A program made the position numbers and the translations under genes. Positions 41,101 through 52,320 of a DNA stretch of 64,000 nucleotides are shown here, in pieces. Each line of letters opens with the position of its first letter. Position 1 is the stretch's first letter. Origin of the DNA: Hirundichthys speculiger (Eukaryota > Chordata > Actinopteri > Beloniformes > Exocoetidae); assembly GCA_018398805.1 (NCBI GenBank), contig JAGFBZ010001919.1:244001-308000 (forward strand). The letters are read 5' to 3'. Under the pieces are notes generated by a model that saw only the letters and a program-made list of their open reading frames with translations, ran no database searches and was not told the origin of the DNA.

Positions 41101-41640
41101 GGACACCAATTTTTCCTTTCACATATCCAACCCGAGAGGGGTGCGGAAACCATGTGGGGGGGTGGGGGGGGGGTTCTGGGTTCCACACGTTCAGTTTGTC
41201 TTCCCTTTGAACCTCCCTCTGACAGAGGAGGAGTTGGCTTGAACAGCAGCGCTCTGTTTCCTCTGTGGTCAACCAGCAGCTACTGGAACTTCATGCCATG
41301 AAGGGGCCAGCCCTTTAGTTTATATTTAAACAAGCAATGATTCCTTCCCACCACTTCCATGGAATGGAAGGGGGAAGGAGGGAGGGAGGGGGGGATAAGA
41401 CCCAGTCTGTAATTCACAGGAAGATATTTAAGAAAAGGGAAAGGGCTGAGGGGAAGAGGTTGTTAAAACACAGAAGAGAAGGAGCCTGTTGAATGCAGCG
41501 TGATGGGTGCTGAGTGGTGGGCGTTGAAGGAGCACACAGAACATACATCATCGTGTGCTGAAATCTCAGTCCAGGATGGAAGCTTTGCCCTTAAAGACGA
41601 ATCTAGCAGCTTCGTTAGCTTTAATGACCTGAAGGGGAAA
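38166..41640. other. pdgfc intron, nothing recognised
   Basis: Contains T-rich and A-rich simple runs and a G-rich run at 41154-41172, but no gene or repeat with identifiable ends. Confidence 0.5.
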
Positions 41641-41924
41641 TTCTACCGTGTGGAGATGTACAGTTGTGCCCATATGTTTACAAAAAGACACTTAAAATGT
41701 TTTACTTCTTCTGACTCATGAAAGTGAGGAAACTTCTGTTTTAGATCAGTTGATTTGTTTTGTTCTCCACTGTAAATTTCCTCGAAGTCAGAAGGTTTAC
41801 CTGCACTTGGCCTTAAGTGGCTTGTAGAATTTCTCACAATGATATGTTTAGCATTCGAAGCGTCTGTTAGGCTAACTGACATCACATGAGTTATACGGAG
41901 GCACACCTGTGGATGTATTTTAAG

Positions 41925-42784
41925 TAGGGCTGTCAATCTCTCAAAATAATTAATCAAGATTAATTGCATGATTTTCAATAGTTATTCATGATTAATCTCA
42001 AATTAATCACATATTTTCATCGGTTCTAAATCTACCTTAAACAGACATTTTTCAAGTTGTAATACTCTTATTAATATGAGAGTACACAAATGCTTGCATT
42101 ATGCAAAAGAAGGCATGTTTATTGCTATAATGTCAAATCCATTGTCCATAAACATGTGCCAACTGGAAACTGAACTATTTATTCCCCCTTTCTAAGCAGC
42201 CAGGATGACCTTTAAACAAGACTGATGCACAGAATAACTTAACGGGATAAAGCTGTTGTTAAGTTTGTGGCTTGTAGCACCGCCCATCTGTCTCTCCAGT
42301 GTTAGCATGGTTAGCTTCAAACGAGGGGGTGCAGGACTCTCTGTATCTGCGCTGTGTTTAGCCGACAAGTGATACATCAAGAGTAGTCGTACTCCGGTGG
42401 TAACTAAATTCACATCAAAAGTAAATGCGAACGACTTGTCCGAGCCATCCGGCAAGGTTTTGAAACTGAACCTGCCATTTAAAATAGTGTCTTTTTTTAA
42501 ATAGATTTTGTCCTAGCTACTGTTCATGTCTGTCTGCCTGCGGCATGGACGTCAGCGCATGGCTTCCTGTTTTGTCAAACTACGGAGGGGCCCGAGACTC
42601 ATGTAGCCTGTAAGGCAACACCTGCTCTCCCTTCTACTGTTGTACATCAACGGCTATATTCACGCAGCCTGAAATAGTTTGGTCAATCCAGGCTAAGGCT
42701 TGCGTTAATTGCGCGTTATAAAAATCAGTGCCGTTAAATCATTTTGCGTTAATCAAAAGCTAACGTTTAACTTTGACAGCTCTA
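41925..42784. mobile_element. hAT-like element A2
   Basis: Same family as 31737-33017: ends tagggctgtcaa and ttgacagctcta. It is flanked by attttaag (41917-41924) and atttaaag (42785-42792), an 8-bp target duplication with one change, which supports the hAT assignment. It sits inside the Tc1-like element. Confidence 0.88.
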
Positions 42785-43255
42785 ATTTAAAGGCACACTC
42801 GTTGCATGACATCATGGGATAAAAAATCAATCAAGATATCAGCAAAATAGTCATGGACCTTCTGTCTGGTTCAACCCTGGGTACGAGCTCCAGATTTTTG
42901 AAGTTCCCTTGATCATCTGTTCAGACAATAATGTGTAATAGGAGGCACTAAACAATCATACCACTCACAAAGGAAACTACTCCTGTGTCCAAGTCATGAT
43001 GCTGGTTCTTTGCTGTGAAATGTGCAAATGAATTCCAGAACAACAACAAAAGACCTTGTAAAAATACTGGCTGAAATCAGAAAGAGAGTATCATTATCCG
43101 TAATAAAATACATCCTCGACCAACACAGACCACACAGCAAGAGAAGAGCCGCTGTTCCAAAACCACCATAAAAAGCCAGATTACAGTTTGCAGCCACACA
43201 TGGGGACAAATATCTTTTTATTTTAGAGAAATGCATTGTGTTAAGAAAAAGCAAG

Positions 43256-43463
43256 CAATCAACTTATTTTGGGTTTTTCCCTTTAGGGGGTCACCACAGT
43301 GGATCATTGTGTTCCCTAAATTGATCTGGCATAGGTTTTGTGTCAAAAGCCCCTCCTGACAAAACTCTCACCATTTATCAAGGCTTGGAACCAGCGAGTG
43401 GAAACGCTGGCTTGTGACCCCTCAGTGGGGTTCTGGGATTCGGTGTCCTGCCTGAGGACACTC
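43256..43463 (+). repeat. RTE-like LINE 3' fragment
   Basis: The blocks tttttccctttagggggtca ccacagtggatcat, gatctggcataggttttg and cttgtgacccctcagtgggg are the widespread fish repeat derived from an RTE-like LINE 3' region as I recall. It interrupts the Tc1-like transposase. A related start is at 57250-57440. Confidence 0.6.
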
Positions 43464-44690
43464 ATGAGGCTGCATTATGTTTTGAGGCTCTTTTGCTAAG
43501 AGACAGACTTGTTCACCAGATGAGAATAGAAGATTCTCGTGATATACTGAAGCAGCATCTTAAGACGGTCACAAAGTTAAAACCCGGCCGTGGATTGGTG
43601 TTCAAAATGAACAATGACCCCAAGCATGCGACAAAGAGAAAGTATTGGGGTGGCCAGTGCAAAGGCCTGACCTCAATCTTGTAGAAAATTTGTGGGTTTC
43701 ACTAAAAAGGAATGTGCAAGCAAGAAGGCCTGCAATCATGACTCAACTGCCACCAGTTCTGTCTGGAGGACTGATGGGGAGGGGTTACACAAAATGTTTG
43801 AGCAAAGTTAAACAGTTTATAGGCAATTTTACCAAATACTAACCAAGGGTACGTAAACTTTTGACTTTAAAGAGCATCGTAAATAATGTTCTCTCTCATT
43901 ATTCTCATACTTTGCAATAAAAAAAACATGAATCCTGACTGACAGAAACTTGACAGAACCTCAACTTTGCTCACAGACTGAATTTAAAAAAAAAAGAAGT
44001 TTTTTGTGAAGAATTCTTTTTACAAAAACATCCTTTTTTTCCCTTCAAAGTTTTAACTAAATTTAAATTTTGTGGGGGCATGAGTAGGAGATTTTGGGAC
44101 AGCTGAAGAAAATCCTAGTTAAAGCAGATGCAGGAGTCGTACCATCAGTGTGACGAAACTCAGGTCTGTTTTTTTTTTGCAACCAACCTCAATTACAGCT
44201 CATTTTGCAGAGTGAGTGGAAAAATAATGTTTTTTACGCACGTCAAACCTTGTTGTTTGCTCAGAGTCCTCTTGTGCAAGGAAGTGGTTTGCAACTGCAT
44301 GTGAAGGAGAGTATATTGTTTTGCAGAGTTCTCCCAGGATGCTATTTCAGAATTGTCATCTCAACACAGTTAGCTGAACCTGTCATTTCAGTTACCAGGA
44401 ATAAGACCATGTGGCTGCGCATCACATGAACAAAGAGAGCTGAAACGCAGGAACTCGCTGCTTGAAAATGAATCGAACGAGGAACAAGAGGTTCATCTGC
44501 AGAATAGGTTTTCACTATTTCGATTCTTGCTCGGTGGAAACACAATCAAGCCGTTTCAAAGTTACTTATTTATAGTTACTTACTTATGTTCCTTTTTTTA
44601 GATGATTGGTTTAATGAGAAGGGGGTCACACTGTGCATTTGTCAGAATCTCCCAGCAGATCCTTATGATCCTAAATAGGAAGCAGGTATA

Positions 44691-44773
44691 GATGGATGGA
44701 TGGATGGATGGATGGATGGATGAAACAGATGGATAGATGGATGGATGGATGGATGGATGGATGGATGGATGGA
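44691..44773 (+). repeat. (GGAT)n microsatellite, two blocks
   Basis: About eight then about ten GGAT units, separated by gaaacagat. Confidence 0.95.
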
Positions 44774-44830
44774 AAGACTGCATTTTGACAGTTTCATGAG
44801 TCAAGCTTTGAGATTTATATGTTCGAAAAA

Positions 44831-44875
44831 ATTCAATTCAATTCAGTTCAATTCAATTCAATTCAATTCAATTTT
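44831..44875 (+). repeat. (AATTC)n tandem repeat
   Basis: Nine pentamer units (attca/aattc) with one G substitution, forming the start of the dispersed repeat that follows. Confidence 0.95.
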
Positions 44876-45195
44876 ATTTGTATAGCATCTGTTACAATGT
44901 CAGTTGCCTCTAAGGCGCTTTACAGAGACCCAGATCATGACCCCCGAGCAAATATCATTAACTAAAATTATAATATTAAATCCTAAATACGAATAATGGC
45001 AAGTAAAAAAACTTTCACATTGGGAGAAAAAAACCTTTAAGCTAAACAGTGACAAGGAAAAACTCCACTTTAAGAGGAAGAAACCTTGAGCAGGACCTGG
45101 ATCATATGGGGGGACCTTCCTGCTGAAGACCTGTCGGGTAAAGAAAGAAAAAGAGATGAGAGACAGGACAGAGAGAGAAGAGGCTGAGGGATCAT
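44876..45195 (+). repeat. Dispersed repeat beginning ttttatttgtatagc
   Basis: Blocks ttttatttgtatagcatc, ctaaggcgctttacagagac, catgacccccgagcaaat and gaagaaaccttgagcaggac are in the order known for an abundant fish repeat. Shares its second half with 36500-36680. Confidence 0.8.
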
Positions 45196-47760
45196 ATTCA
45201 TCTTCTTTTGTCATGATAAGTCCAACATCTAGTTGTGAATATTTGGATTTAAACAAGCCAATCTGCTGTTCTTAAGCTACCCAATGTCTCAGCTGAGCTA
45301 CAGTCACCAAAGTCATGCAGACATTACATACAGACAACCCAGTTTTTACTTGAATGCCTATTGGCCATGTAAAAAGAATTGCTTAAGAACTTCAATGCCA
45401 AAAACAGATTTCACATACAAAAAGCTCAACATAAAAATGGTACAGAAATGTAATCCAACGCATCTGGCAACAGCACCCAAGACTTTCTTTTCCCATGTCA
45501 GTAAGTATGTGGTTTTGCAGAAGACGGTGTTCTTCTACCAGTTGTATTTTGCCACACACCTACATAAATATATAAATATATATATAGACCCTACTGGCTC
45601 AGTGGATTACGATAGGGCTATCATTTCAGCATGTTAAATCAAATCAGCATCCTGCTTTTGAACCTGCTCCAAGCCATTGTTGAATGTCATTTCACTCACC
45701 CAGTTTCAATCCTTTCTGTTTATTTTGAAATCTTGCTCTTTTCTTGAGTTTAACCTTTTCTATTGTTCCTGTGGTGCACACTATTGCTGCTCCTTGTTGC
45801 TGAAATGTATGATGGTTCATTTTTGTCATATATTCCCGATTTTATTTTATCTTTTTACGATTCTCCTCTCTTGCAGCTTAGCAGATGAGGTCATTTTATT
45901 CACACAGGCTTGATGCATCTCTGAAAAATGGTTTGGTTTCTTGATGTAAAGCTGAGCCCGCAGAGTGCTGCTTACTTGGTGCAGAGTTACACCGTCAACA
46001 TTCACAAGCTGTTAATTGATTCCAGTCCACACAGTTAGGTAGTGCCAGGGTTTAACATGAATCACAACATACCTCTGTCTGGAAATGCAGCTCTGCTCCA
46101 CTATTACCTGTCCTTGTCTCATAAGGCGTTTTCAACATTTATGTCTGTTTATCTCGCTCGCTGCCAGATAAACCAAAGACATTCGCGGCGGTTATAAAAG
46201 TAACCTCACTGCTATGAGTCAAATGTGTGGCATGAGCGCAGATCTGCATCAGCTGCATTTTTGGTGCCTGTGGTGCAACCGTGTCACACCATTGGCATCT
46301 CGTTTTTTATCTCTATTTCAAAGGGATTTGGTTGAGAGTATATTAGATTAATTTACCCTGTAAATAAATCATACCGCCGCTTTCTGTATTATATCTTGCA
46401 CATGCCTTCATTGTTAAAATGTGGACTTGCTGAAGGGCTGACATTCATTTTAGCGTGCTTTCGTAACTTTGTTCATTTGCTCTGGTCTAAATCTCCTGAT
46501 GAGTTTTAAAACTTGGAGCACTTTCACCCTTGGTTTGGTTTCTTGAAAAAAAAGGGGAAAAAAAGAGACAAAGAATAACTTTAGACAAACATAATGTCCC
46601 CACAGATGTGCCTGCTGCTGAAGCAAAAGAAATATAAACAGAAAGTTTTATGTCTATTTGATACCTTTCATCGTCATCATCTTTTTGGGGGTCTCTTCCT
46701 GGTTGTTTTAGTGTGCACCGAGGTGTGATTTAACTGTGGTCACATAAGATGAAACAAACTATACTAAACAGGAAAATAGACCAAACCTCCAGCAGGTCGT
46801 CGTTACCCTAAACACGAATAAACAGTTATAGTTAATGTTTGGATAGAGCCTGTACGTCTGAAGACACCCTTCATCGTTGCTGTTTGTCATTAAAGCACCA
46901 TTGAATATTTAGTGAGGCCTCCACAGTTTTTCTTATTGTATTGTTGCAGAAATTTCAGTGCGTGTGTGCGTGCGTGCGTGCGTGCATGTGATCCAGTTGT
47001 TGAACATTTTGAAAATGTCCCATATTAGCATTTCAGTTGGAAATAACTCACACTCTCTTCCAGTGTTCAGTGAAGGGAAAACATTAACACCTCTCGCTTC
47101 CTTTTCCTCCTGAATTCCAACCTGATTCTCCCTTGTAAGTAATCAAAGGATTGATGCGGATTATTGGAATCGGTCTCGCTTTTTCTGCCTCACCCAAAGC
47201 TTTAAGACCCACCTGCCTGTCGCTAATGTTTTCGATGCTTCACAAGCTTTTTTCTTTCTGTCTTTTTGTAAGTGTCACAGTGTTGCCCTCTACCTGTCAG
47301 TCACAAAAGATTAGAGAGCGCGGCAAGCTGACGTGTTGGACAAATACGGCGTCAGAAGACTGAAAGGTTCAACAGATTAGCCTCTGGTACTGCGGGAGGA
47401 CCAGCACCTCAGTTATCAATCTTGTTGGTGGCTGCACGCTTTAGCCTGGAGAGTTGAGACCTTGAAACAAATGATATTGTCACCAGCCAGAGCTGGAGGA
47501 ATGTGTTGGTATGCAAAATGGGCAGTGGAGGTCACAGAGATGTAATTACATTTGACAACTTAATACAATTGAGTTATTTCACATCTCAGCTTCAGCGATT
47601 AAAGCTTTTTGAGAAGCGTTCAACACCATATTGCTGTGACTTATTGGCGTTATAAAACTGCTATTTTTCTTAATTTCAGTGAATAATGTTAGTTAAATCC
47701 CACCTAATTTAAGAAAATATATATGTTTTGATAAAACAAAGAGGATTATTCTAAAGTGAA
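45196..47760. other. pdgfc intron, nothing recognised apart from a short GTGC repeat
   Basis: Includes a (GTGC)n-type tract at 46961-46988. No coding or transposon similarity seen otherwise. Confidence 0.5.
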
Positions 47761-47770
47761 TAGTTTAGTT

Positions 47771-47826
47771 AAAAGTTTGGACACACCTTCTCATTCAATT
47801 GAATGAGAAGGTGTGTCCAAACTTTT
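47771..47826. mobile_element. Perfect 56-bp palindrome made of two transposon termini
   Basis: The two 28-base halves are exact reverse complements, centred on caattg. The right half continues into ggcctgtactgta, matching what I recall of a fish Tc1/mariner-type terminal repeat (agtttggacacaccttctc). The left half lacks this outer end. It looks like an element reduced to two abutting inverted termini. Confidence 0.9.
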
Positions 47827-47837
47827 GGCCTGTACTG

Positions 47838-47849
47838 TATATATATATA

Positions 47850-47917
<68 letters not shown>

Positions 47918-47918
47918 T
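47838..47918 (+). repeat. (AT)n microsatellite
   Basis: AT tract with a few slips directly after the palindrome remnant. Confidence 0.9.
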
Positions 47919-48181
47919 AGAGAGATAATTAGCAGCAACAACAGAATAACCAAGGTTATTATAGTTTTGAAATTTTCTTTAGTTTTTATTTTTATTTAGT
48001 TTTCCAGTTTGCTTTTTTATTTCAGTTTAGTTTTAGTTAGTTCAACAAGTAATTTAGTAGTTTTAGTTTAGTTTTTATTTTGAGGAATTGACTAGTTTCA
48101 GTTTAGTTTTTATTTAGTTTTAGTCTTAGTTTTAGTTTTTCTTCTTCTTGCAGTATGCAGCAGTTTATACACCTTTTCGAC

Positions 48182-48582
48182 TTAAAGGTGGGGTGGGTGT
48201 TGTTTTTTTGCAACACTTTTTACAATATTGCCTGAAAACCTTTTCACATTTCCATTGCACCCACTGAAATAAAATGTTTGCAAAAAAAACTAAACATTTT
48301 GGTCCAGTCTAGAAGGTATAAAATCAGAGAAAAACTCTGACCAATCAAAAAAGTGATCATCACTATTTTGATTGGCTGCCTAATACGTCCATCAAATATC
48401 ACCCCTCCCTCCCTCCCTATGGTTCATGCAGTCGTGAATCGTGTGAAGGCGTGGTTTCGAGGGGTGAGTTGAAGAGGAGGAGGCGGAGCCTTTGGGAGGA
48501 GGGAGGGAGTGTATATTTTCAAAATCTCACTTGAGTTGGATTGTTGGAACCGTTTTTCAAACAACACCTACTCCACCTTTAA
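48182..48582. mobile_element. Nested MITE-like segment with TTAA ends
   Basis: The left end ttaaaggtggggtgggtgtt and right end, reversed, ttaaaggtggagtaggtgtt differ at two of twenty positions. TTAA at both tips could be a piggyBac-like target duplication, but the inner bases (aggtgg) are not the usual piggyBac end, so the superfamily is open. Confidence 0.7.
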
Positions 48583-48692
48583 AAATTGTGGACATGCGCC
48601 CCCTAGTGGCCCCGCCATAACTGGAGGGTGCGGTGCTCCACCAACTAACCCAAACACAGCAGCGTGGAGCATCTGTTACGGATAACACAGAC

Positions 48693-48741
48693 ATGTCTTG
48701 GATTGATGATGTTAGGCAGTGGCCTCCAGTTACAGATGAAG
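48693..48741 (+). pseudogene. Exon-like fragment starting M-S-W-I-D-D (SWIM/YqaJ-type protein?)
   Basis: An ATG opens 16 codons (MSWIDDVRQWPPVTDE) followed by G and a donor-like gtagtt. The VRQWPPV core recalls the start of a teleost family of SWIM/YqaJ-type proteins linked to mobile elements; that link is from memory and weak. No further exon is present in the element. Confidence 0.25.
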
Positions 48742-49084
48742 GTAGTTTATCGCTGTTTTTAATGATTGGTTATGGAAATAGCATGATCTATTCCCATAAT
48801 CAAACACTAAAAACTGTGGAACGCTGGCTATAACTAACGTCAACAAGCCATAAAGATTATGCTGCTGTAACGTTAACGCTAGCGGTAAATTAGGCTATGT
48901 GTTAATGTTATATTTAATTTATTTATCATCCACCTAAGTCATTCATTCATAATTTATTCATTCATTTATAGGCTTGTGCTAGTGCCGAGGGCTACAGTAG
49001 CCTCATACTGCTGTTCTTTCGGCCAGAATCGTCCGGGACTCTCAGCGAGACTATGAGTAGTACGAGATTGAATGTTAACGAAAA

Positions 49085-49253
49085 CTCACCCGGCTGTATT
49101 CATTTGGAACAAAGTCTTTTCTGTTGATATTTTTCACCCACGTCTTCCTAACTTCTTGTTCTGCAAACAAGGCAGTCTTCGTGCATACTTTCTTCTTCCA
49201 TTGTTGGCACAGTTTATGACGGAACATGTATTCCCACTCGACCGACTCGACAT
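49085..49253 (-). pseudogene. THAP-domain exon fragment, frame-broken
   Basis: On the minus strand an ATG at 49253 starts MSSRSSGNTCSVINCANN, a C-x4-C start typical of THAP zinc fingers. After a frame change near 49187 the text reads EQEVRKTWVKNINRKDFVP then N-E-Y-S-R, matching the THAP core with its invariant tryptophan and the proline before the Y-S-R segment. It ends at a good donor (gg followed by gtgagt). The final C-x2-H would lie in the next exon, which is not present. The break makes it non-functional. THAP domains bind DNA and occur in P-element-type transposases and many host genes. Confidence 0.5.
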
Positions 49254-49684
49254 TATAAAAATATATATTTGTAGAAAGAGAAAAACACTGGTTAATCTGC
49301 GAGCCGGTGAAAGTGTCGCTCTGTAGCACTCTCCAGCAATGGCGGACGGGGTACTTCCGGGGGGCTGGCCCGAAAAGGTCTATATCCGCTATGCTGCCCC
49401 CTCTCTGGAGGGAGGGTATCATAGCGGCTGCTGCAGGACAGGCAGTAATCTCTATGGCAGTAATCGAGGGAGAAAACGAAACGACAACGAAAACGAAGCT
49501 GAATTTATCTACAATTCAGTTTAGTTTTAGTTAGTTTTACATCCTTCATTGTAGTTTTTATTTAGTTTTCGTTTTTTTTTTAATTGTAGTTTTTATTTTT
49601 ATTTCAGTTAACTGAAATATTTTTTCATTGCTAGTTTTAGTTTTAGTCTTAGTTTTCGTTAACTATAATAACCCTGAGAATAAC

Positions 49685-51074
49685 ATCATCTATTGAAATG
49701 TTATAAGATAGTAAAAAGGCTTCTGTGTTGTGTAGTTTGTCTTTCAGATTGCAAATCAGTTTCACATCAAAAACAACAATCTGTCAGTAATAAACTGAGA
49801 CAAAACCGGAATGTCAAATGTTAATATTTCGGTTTTATTATATGACATTTGGTGTAAATTCACACTTGGCACTTATTTTACGTGGTCCATTTTATTCTTA
49901 TTGAACCACTCTGTGGTTGACTTGCTCGTGTGCTGTGAAAGGTCTACTTTGTGTTCAAATTTAAGTTTCAGACATATGGCTTAACATAAGCTTCAAGCAA
50001 GATCAAATGTGGTCAAGCAGTTCTTCTATTTGGAATAATCTTTCCAGAGCACATAACCCCAGAACGTACGGCCTTTGCTGTTTTTTGTTCAGTGCACTTT
50101 GACAGCAGCTACGGCCTGAGTTACCTGCAGATCCTGTGATAAATGTTAGGATTCTTTGATTCAGTCTGCTTTGGGGCTGAATTTGCTGAGGCTGCAAGCG
50201 TTGAACAAATTGGCAGTCTTTTCAAATTGGCACCGATATTGGAGGATTTTCTCTACAGTAGAAACATTTATTTAACATCATATGGAGATTGTTTTAAAGC
50301 CCTTGCCAGACTCACAGGCATCCACAATCTTTCCTTTTTTTTCCTAAATGCACTGAGCTCTTTCAGTCTTTGCATGTGAGTTTGAAAAAGGAGGGGAAAA
50401 AAGGTCATCAGAGGTTTTGAAAAAAAAAAAAGACAAGCTTCCAGTTGTCACTCAAGTTCTAATCATTGGCACTTAATCCAAATTCACAGATTTTATGGGT
50501 GTGGATCAGTGAGTACCAAAGGACTTGGGAGGTCCACTGAGTTTTTCCGTTTAAGGAAGTGTTTATTACTTTAATGCATGTCAATTGCCAAAAAAAAAAA
50601 ATGTCAATTTAAAATGTCATTTCTTTTCCAACCCCTGGGAAGCATTTAAGGAATGACTACTGGTTTAAACCAAAAGCCAGATATTCACATGAGATGAACT
50701 TATTTTTATCCACAAGAATGTATTAATAGACCAAAATAAATTTCAGTCTCAAAAACTTTAATTCACTTTTTTGTAAATCTTGATGAGAGATTGATTTATG
50801 TAGACTTTTCTCACAAGTGTACACTTTATTGATATCGCCATAAAAGGTCTTCCATTAGGTCCATCTGGAACTTGACATCATGGAAAAGAAGAACGTGTGC
50901 TTCCCCAGGGATATACTCTAAGCTTGTGTAAACATTATCTGAAGGCACATTTTGGGCCCTCCAGCTACCCTGAGCCATCCAAGGGTTTCTGTTGGATTCA
51001 AGTCACGTCAAAATCAGCTTCAATGTGCAATATTGGCAGGGTGTAAATGATTGTCCACCTCGCCAATATTTTAC
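49685..51074. other. pdgfc intron, nothing recognised
   Basis: No identifiable repeats or coding similarity. Confidence 0.5.
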
Positions 51075-51165
51075 ATCAATCAATAAATCAAACTTTATTT
51101 GTATAGCGCTTTTAGTACAATTAAAATGCAGCACAAAGTGCTTTACAAAGTAAAAACAGAGTGGC
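51075..51165 (+). repeat. Short dispersed-repeat fragment (tttatttgtatagcgc)
   Basis: aaactttatttgtatagcgc and gtgctttacaaagtaaaa are the head of the same kind of repeat as at 44876, truncated before a C run. Confidence 0.65.
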
Positions 51166-51670
51166 CCCCCCCCCATGATCATATATGGTGATATGTCAAC
51201 CTGTCAGTGACAGTAAAACAACCACTGGCAAATTCATTATTTTAGCTGTGACAAATGGCAAAGATCCAGCGCTCGTCAAGTGTCAAAGCCCAGAACCCAC
51301 CCTCCTTCATTCCTTTATCACCAACTTCCCTGCCAACACTCGTATGCGGGACCGAACTGAGATGTAACAGATAGAAAAAAGTGGGCATCATATAAGATTA
51401 CCCATGGGCTCTAGGTTGGCCTCACGTGAATTGTTTCCAGTAGTTATCCTCATTTACATAGGTAATGAATGGATATGGGCTCAACATAGGTGTCTTAACT
51501 GGGTACCCACTAGGGCCAACCAGACAAGTAACCCTAACTGGGCAATTCACATGGGGCCAATAAACCAGCAGGACAGTTCCAGATGGGGAACTGTCCATTT
51601 ATTTCTTAGATGGGCCCCGCATACAGATACAGTATTAAGCTGAATTGCTACAGGCTGGCATCAAACCACC

Positions 51671-52320
51671 TAGTGCTGGGCAATATGACGATATATATCG
51701 TGGGGACAATATAAAAGTGTATATCATGCCATTTCTCTTCTATCGTTTCTATCGTTTCTATCGTTTCTAACCTAATTTGATCAATTATTACAGCAAATAT
51801 GTAATTAAACAACCTGCAATGATAAATTTGATAGAATCATATCTACTTCTACAAAGTAGCCTTTTATGTTTGCACTTTTATTCATGGTTAATGGCCTTAA
51901 ACAGAGTTCTCTTCAACCCTGATGTTTACTTTAGACACTTTATATTGGTTTGCAAACTTTGCACTACAAGGTTACAGATTTCAGAAAGTTGAAAAATAAT
52001 TTGTGTTTATTTTTTATAGCTGAACTTCAGTGCAAAAATGTGTTTTTCCTCTCAGAAACTGTTGTGCACTTTAAAAAAATGTGAAAGCTACTGTACCTCT
52101 GTACCTACCTGTTTTTGCTGCACTAAAATGTATGTTTGTGACAGTTCAGCTCAAATGTCCTTTCAAAATAAAGTTGAAAAGTAAGCAATGAAATTTTTGT
52201 CAAATTTTTCAGAGAATAACTGAAAACATACTTTATTATGGTATATCGTGATATATATCGTTATCGTGATATAAAATAGTCCATATCGTGATATAATTTT
52301 TTCCATATCGCCCAGCACTA
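51671..52320. mobile_element. hAT-like MITE C, with perfect target duplication
   Basis: The ends tagtgctgggcaatatgacg and, reversed, tagtgctgggcgatatggaa are near-identical, flanked by aaaccacc (51663-51670) and aaaccacc (52321-52328). Subterminal atatatcg/cgatatat motifs repeat at both ends. It is 650 bp with no transposase. Sits 460 bp before the pdgfc hinge exon. Confidence 0.93.

Larger units (their letters stand above)
41655..43880 (+). mobile_element. Decayed Tc1-like element with nested insertions
   Basis: The left end cagttgtgcccatatgttta and the right end ggtacgtaaacttttgac are diverged inverted repeats of the Tc1 type. The transposase is split: an N-terminal part near 43060-43200 (EIRKRVSLSVIKYILDQH, then stop, KARLQFA) and a C-terminal part from 43463 (LVHQMRIEDS, NNDPKHATK, GWPVQRPDLNLVENLWVSL), which includes the DDE-region signatures. 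An hAT-like element (41925-42784) and an RTE-like fragment (43256-43463) interrupt it. A sister fragment lies at 54500-55010. Confidence 0.85.
47951..49676. mobile_element. hAT-like element B with cargo and nested MITE
   Basis: The ends caaggttattatag and ctataataaccctg are 14-bp inverted repeats with one difference, flanked by the perfect 8-bp duplication agaataac (47943-47950 and 49677-49684). Inner borders are runs of tagttttagtt on both sides. The middle carries a nested MITE-like segment (48182-48582) and two coding-like fragments (48693-48741, and 49253-49085 on the minus strand). No hAT transposase is visible, so it is non-autonomous. Confidence 0.88.

Noticed and set aside
42192..42455. 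87-codon minus-strand frame inside element A2
   Set aside because: No transposase motif. The sister element does not keep the frame.
44691..44875. CRISPR-like regular repeats
   Set aside because: These are simple (GGAT)n and (AATTC)n tandem repeats in a vertebrate intron, with no spacers.
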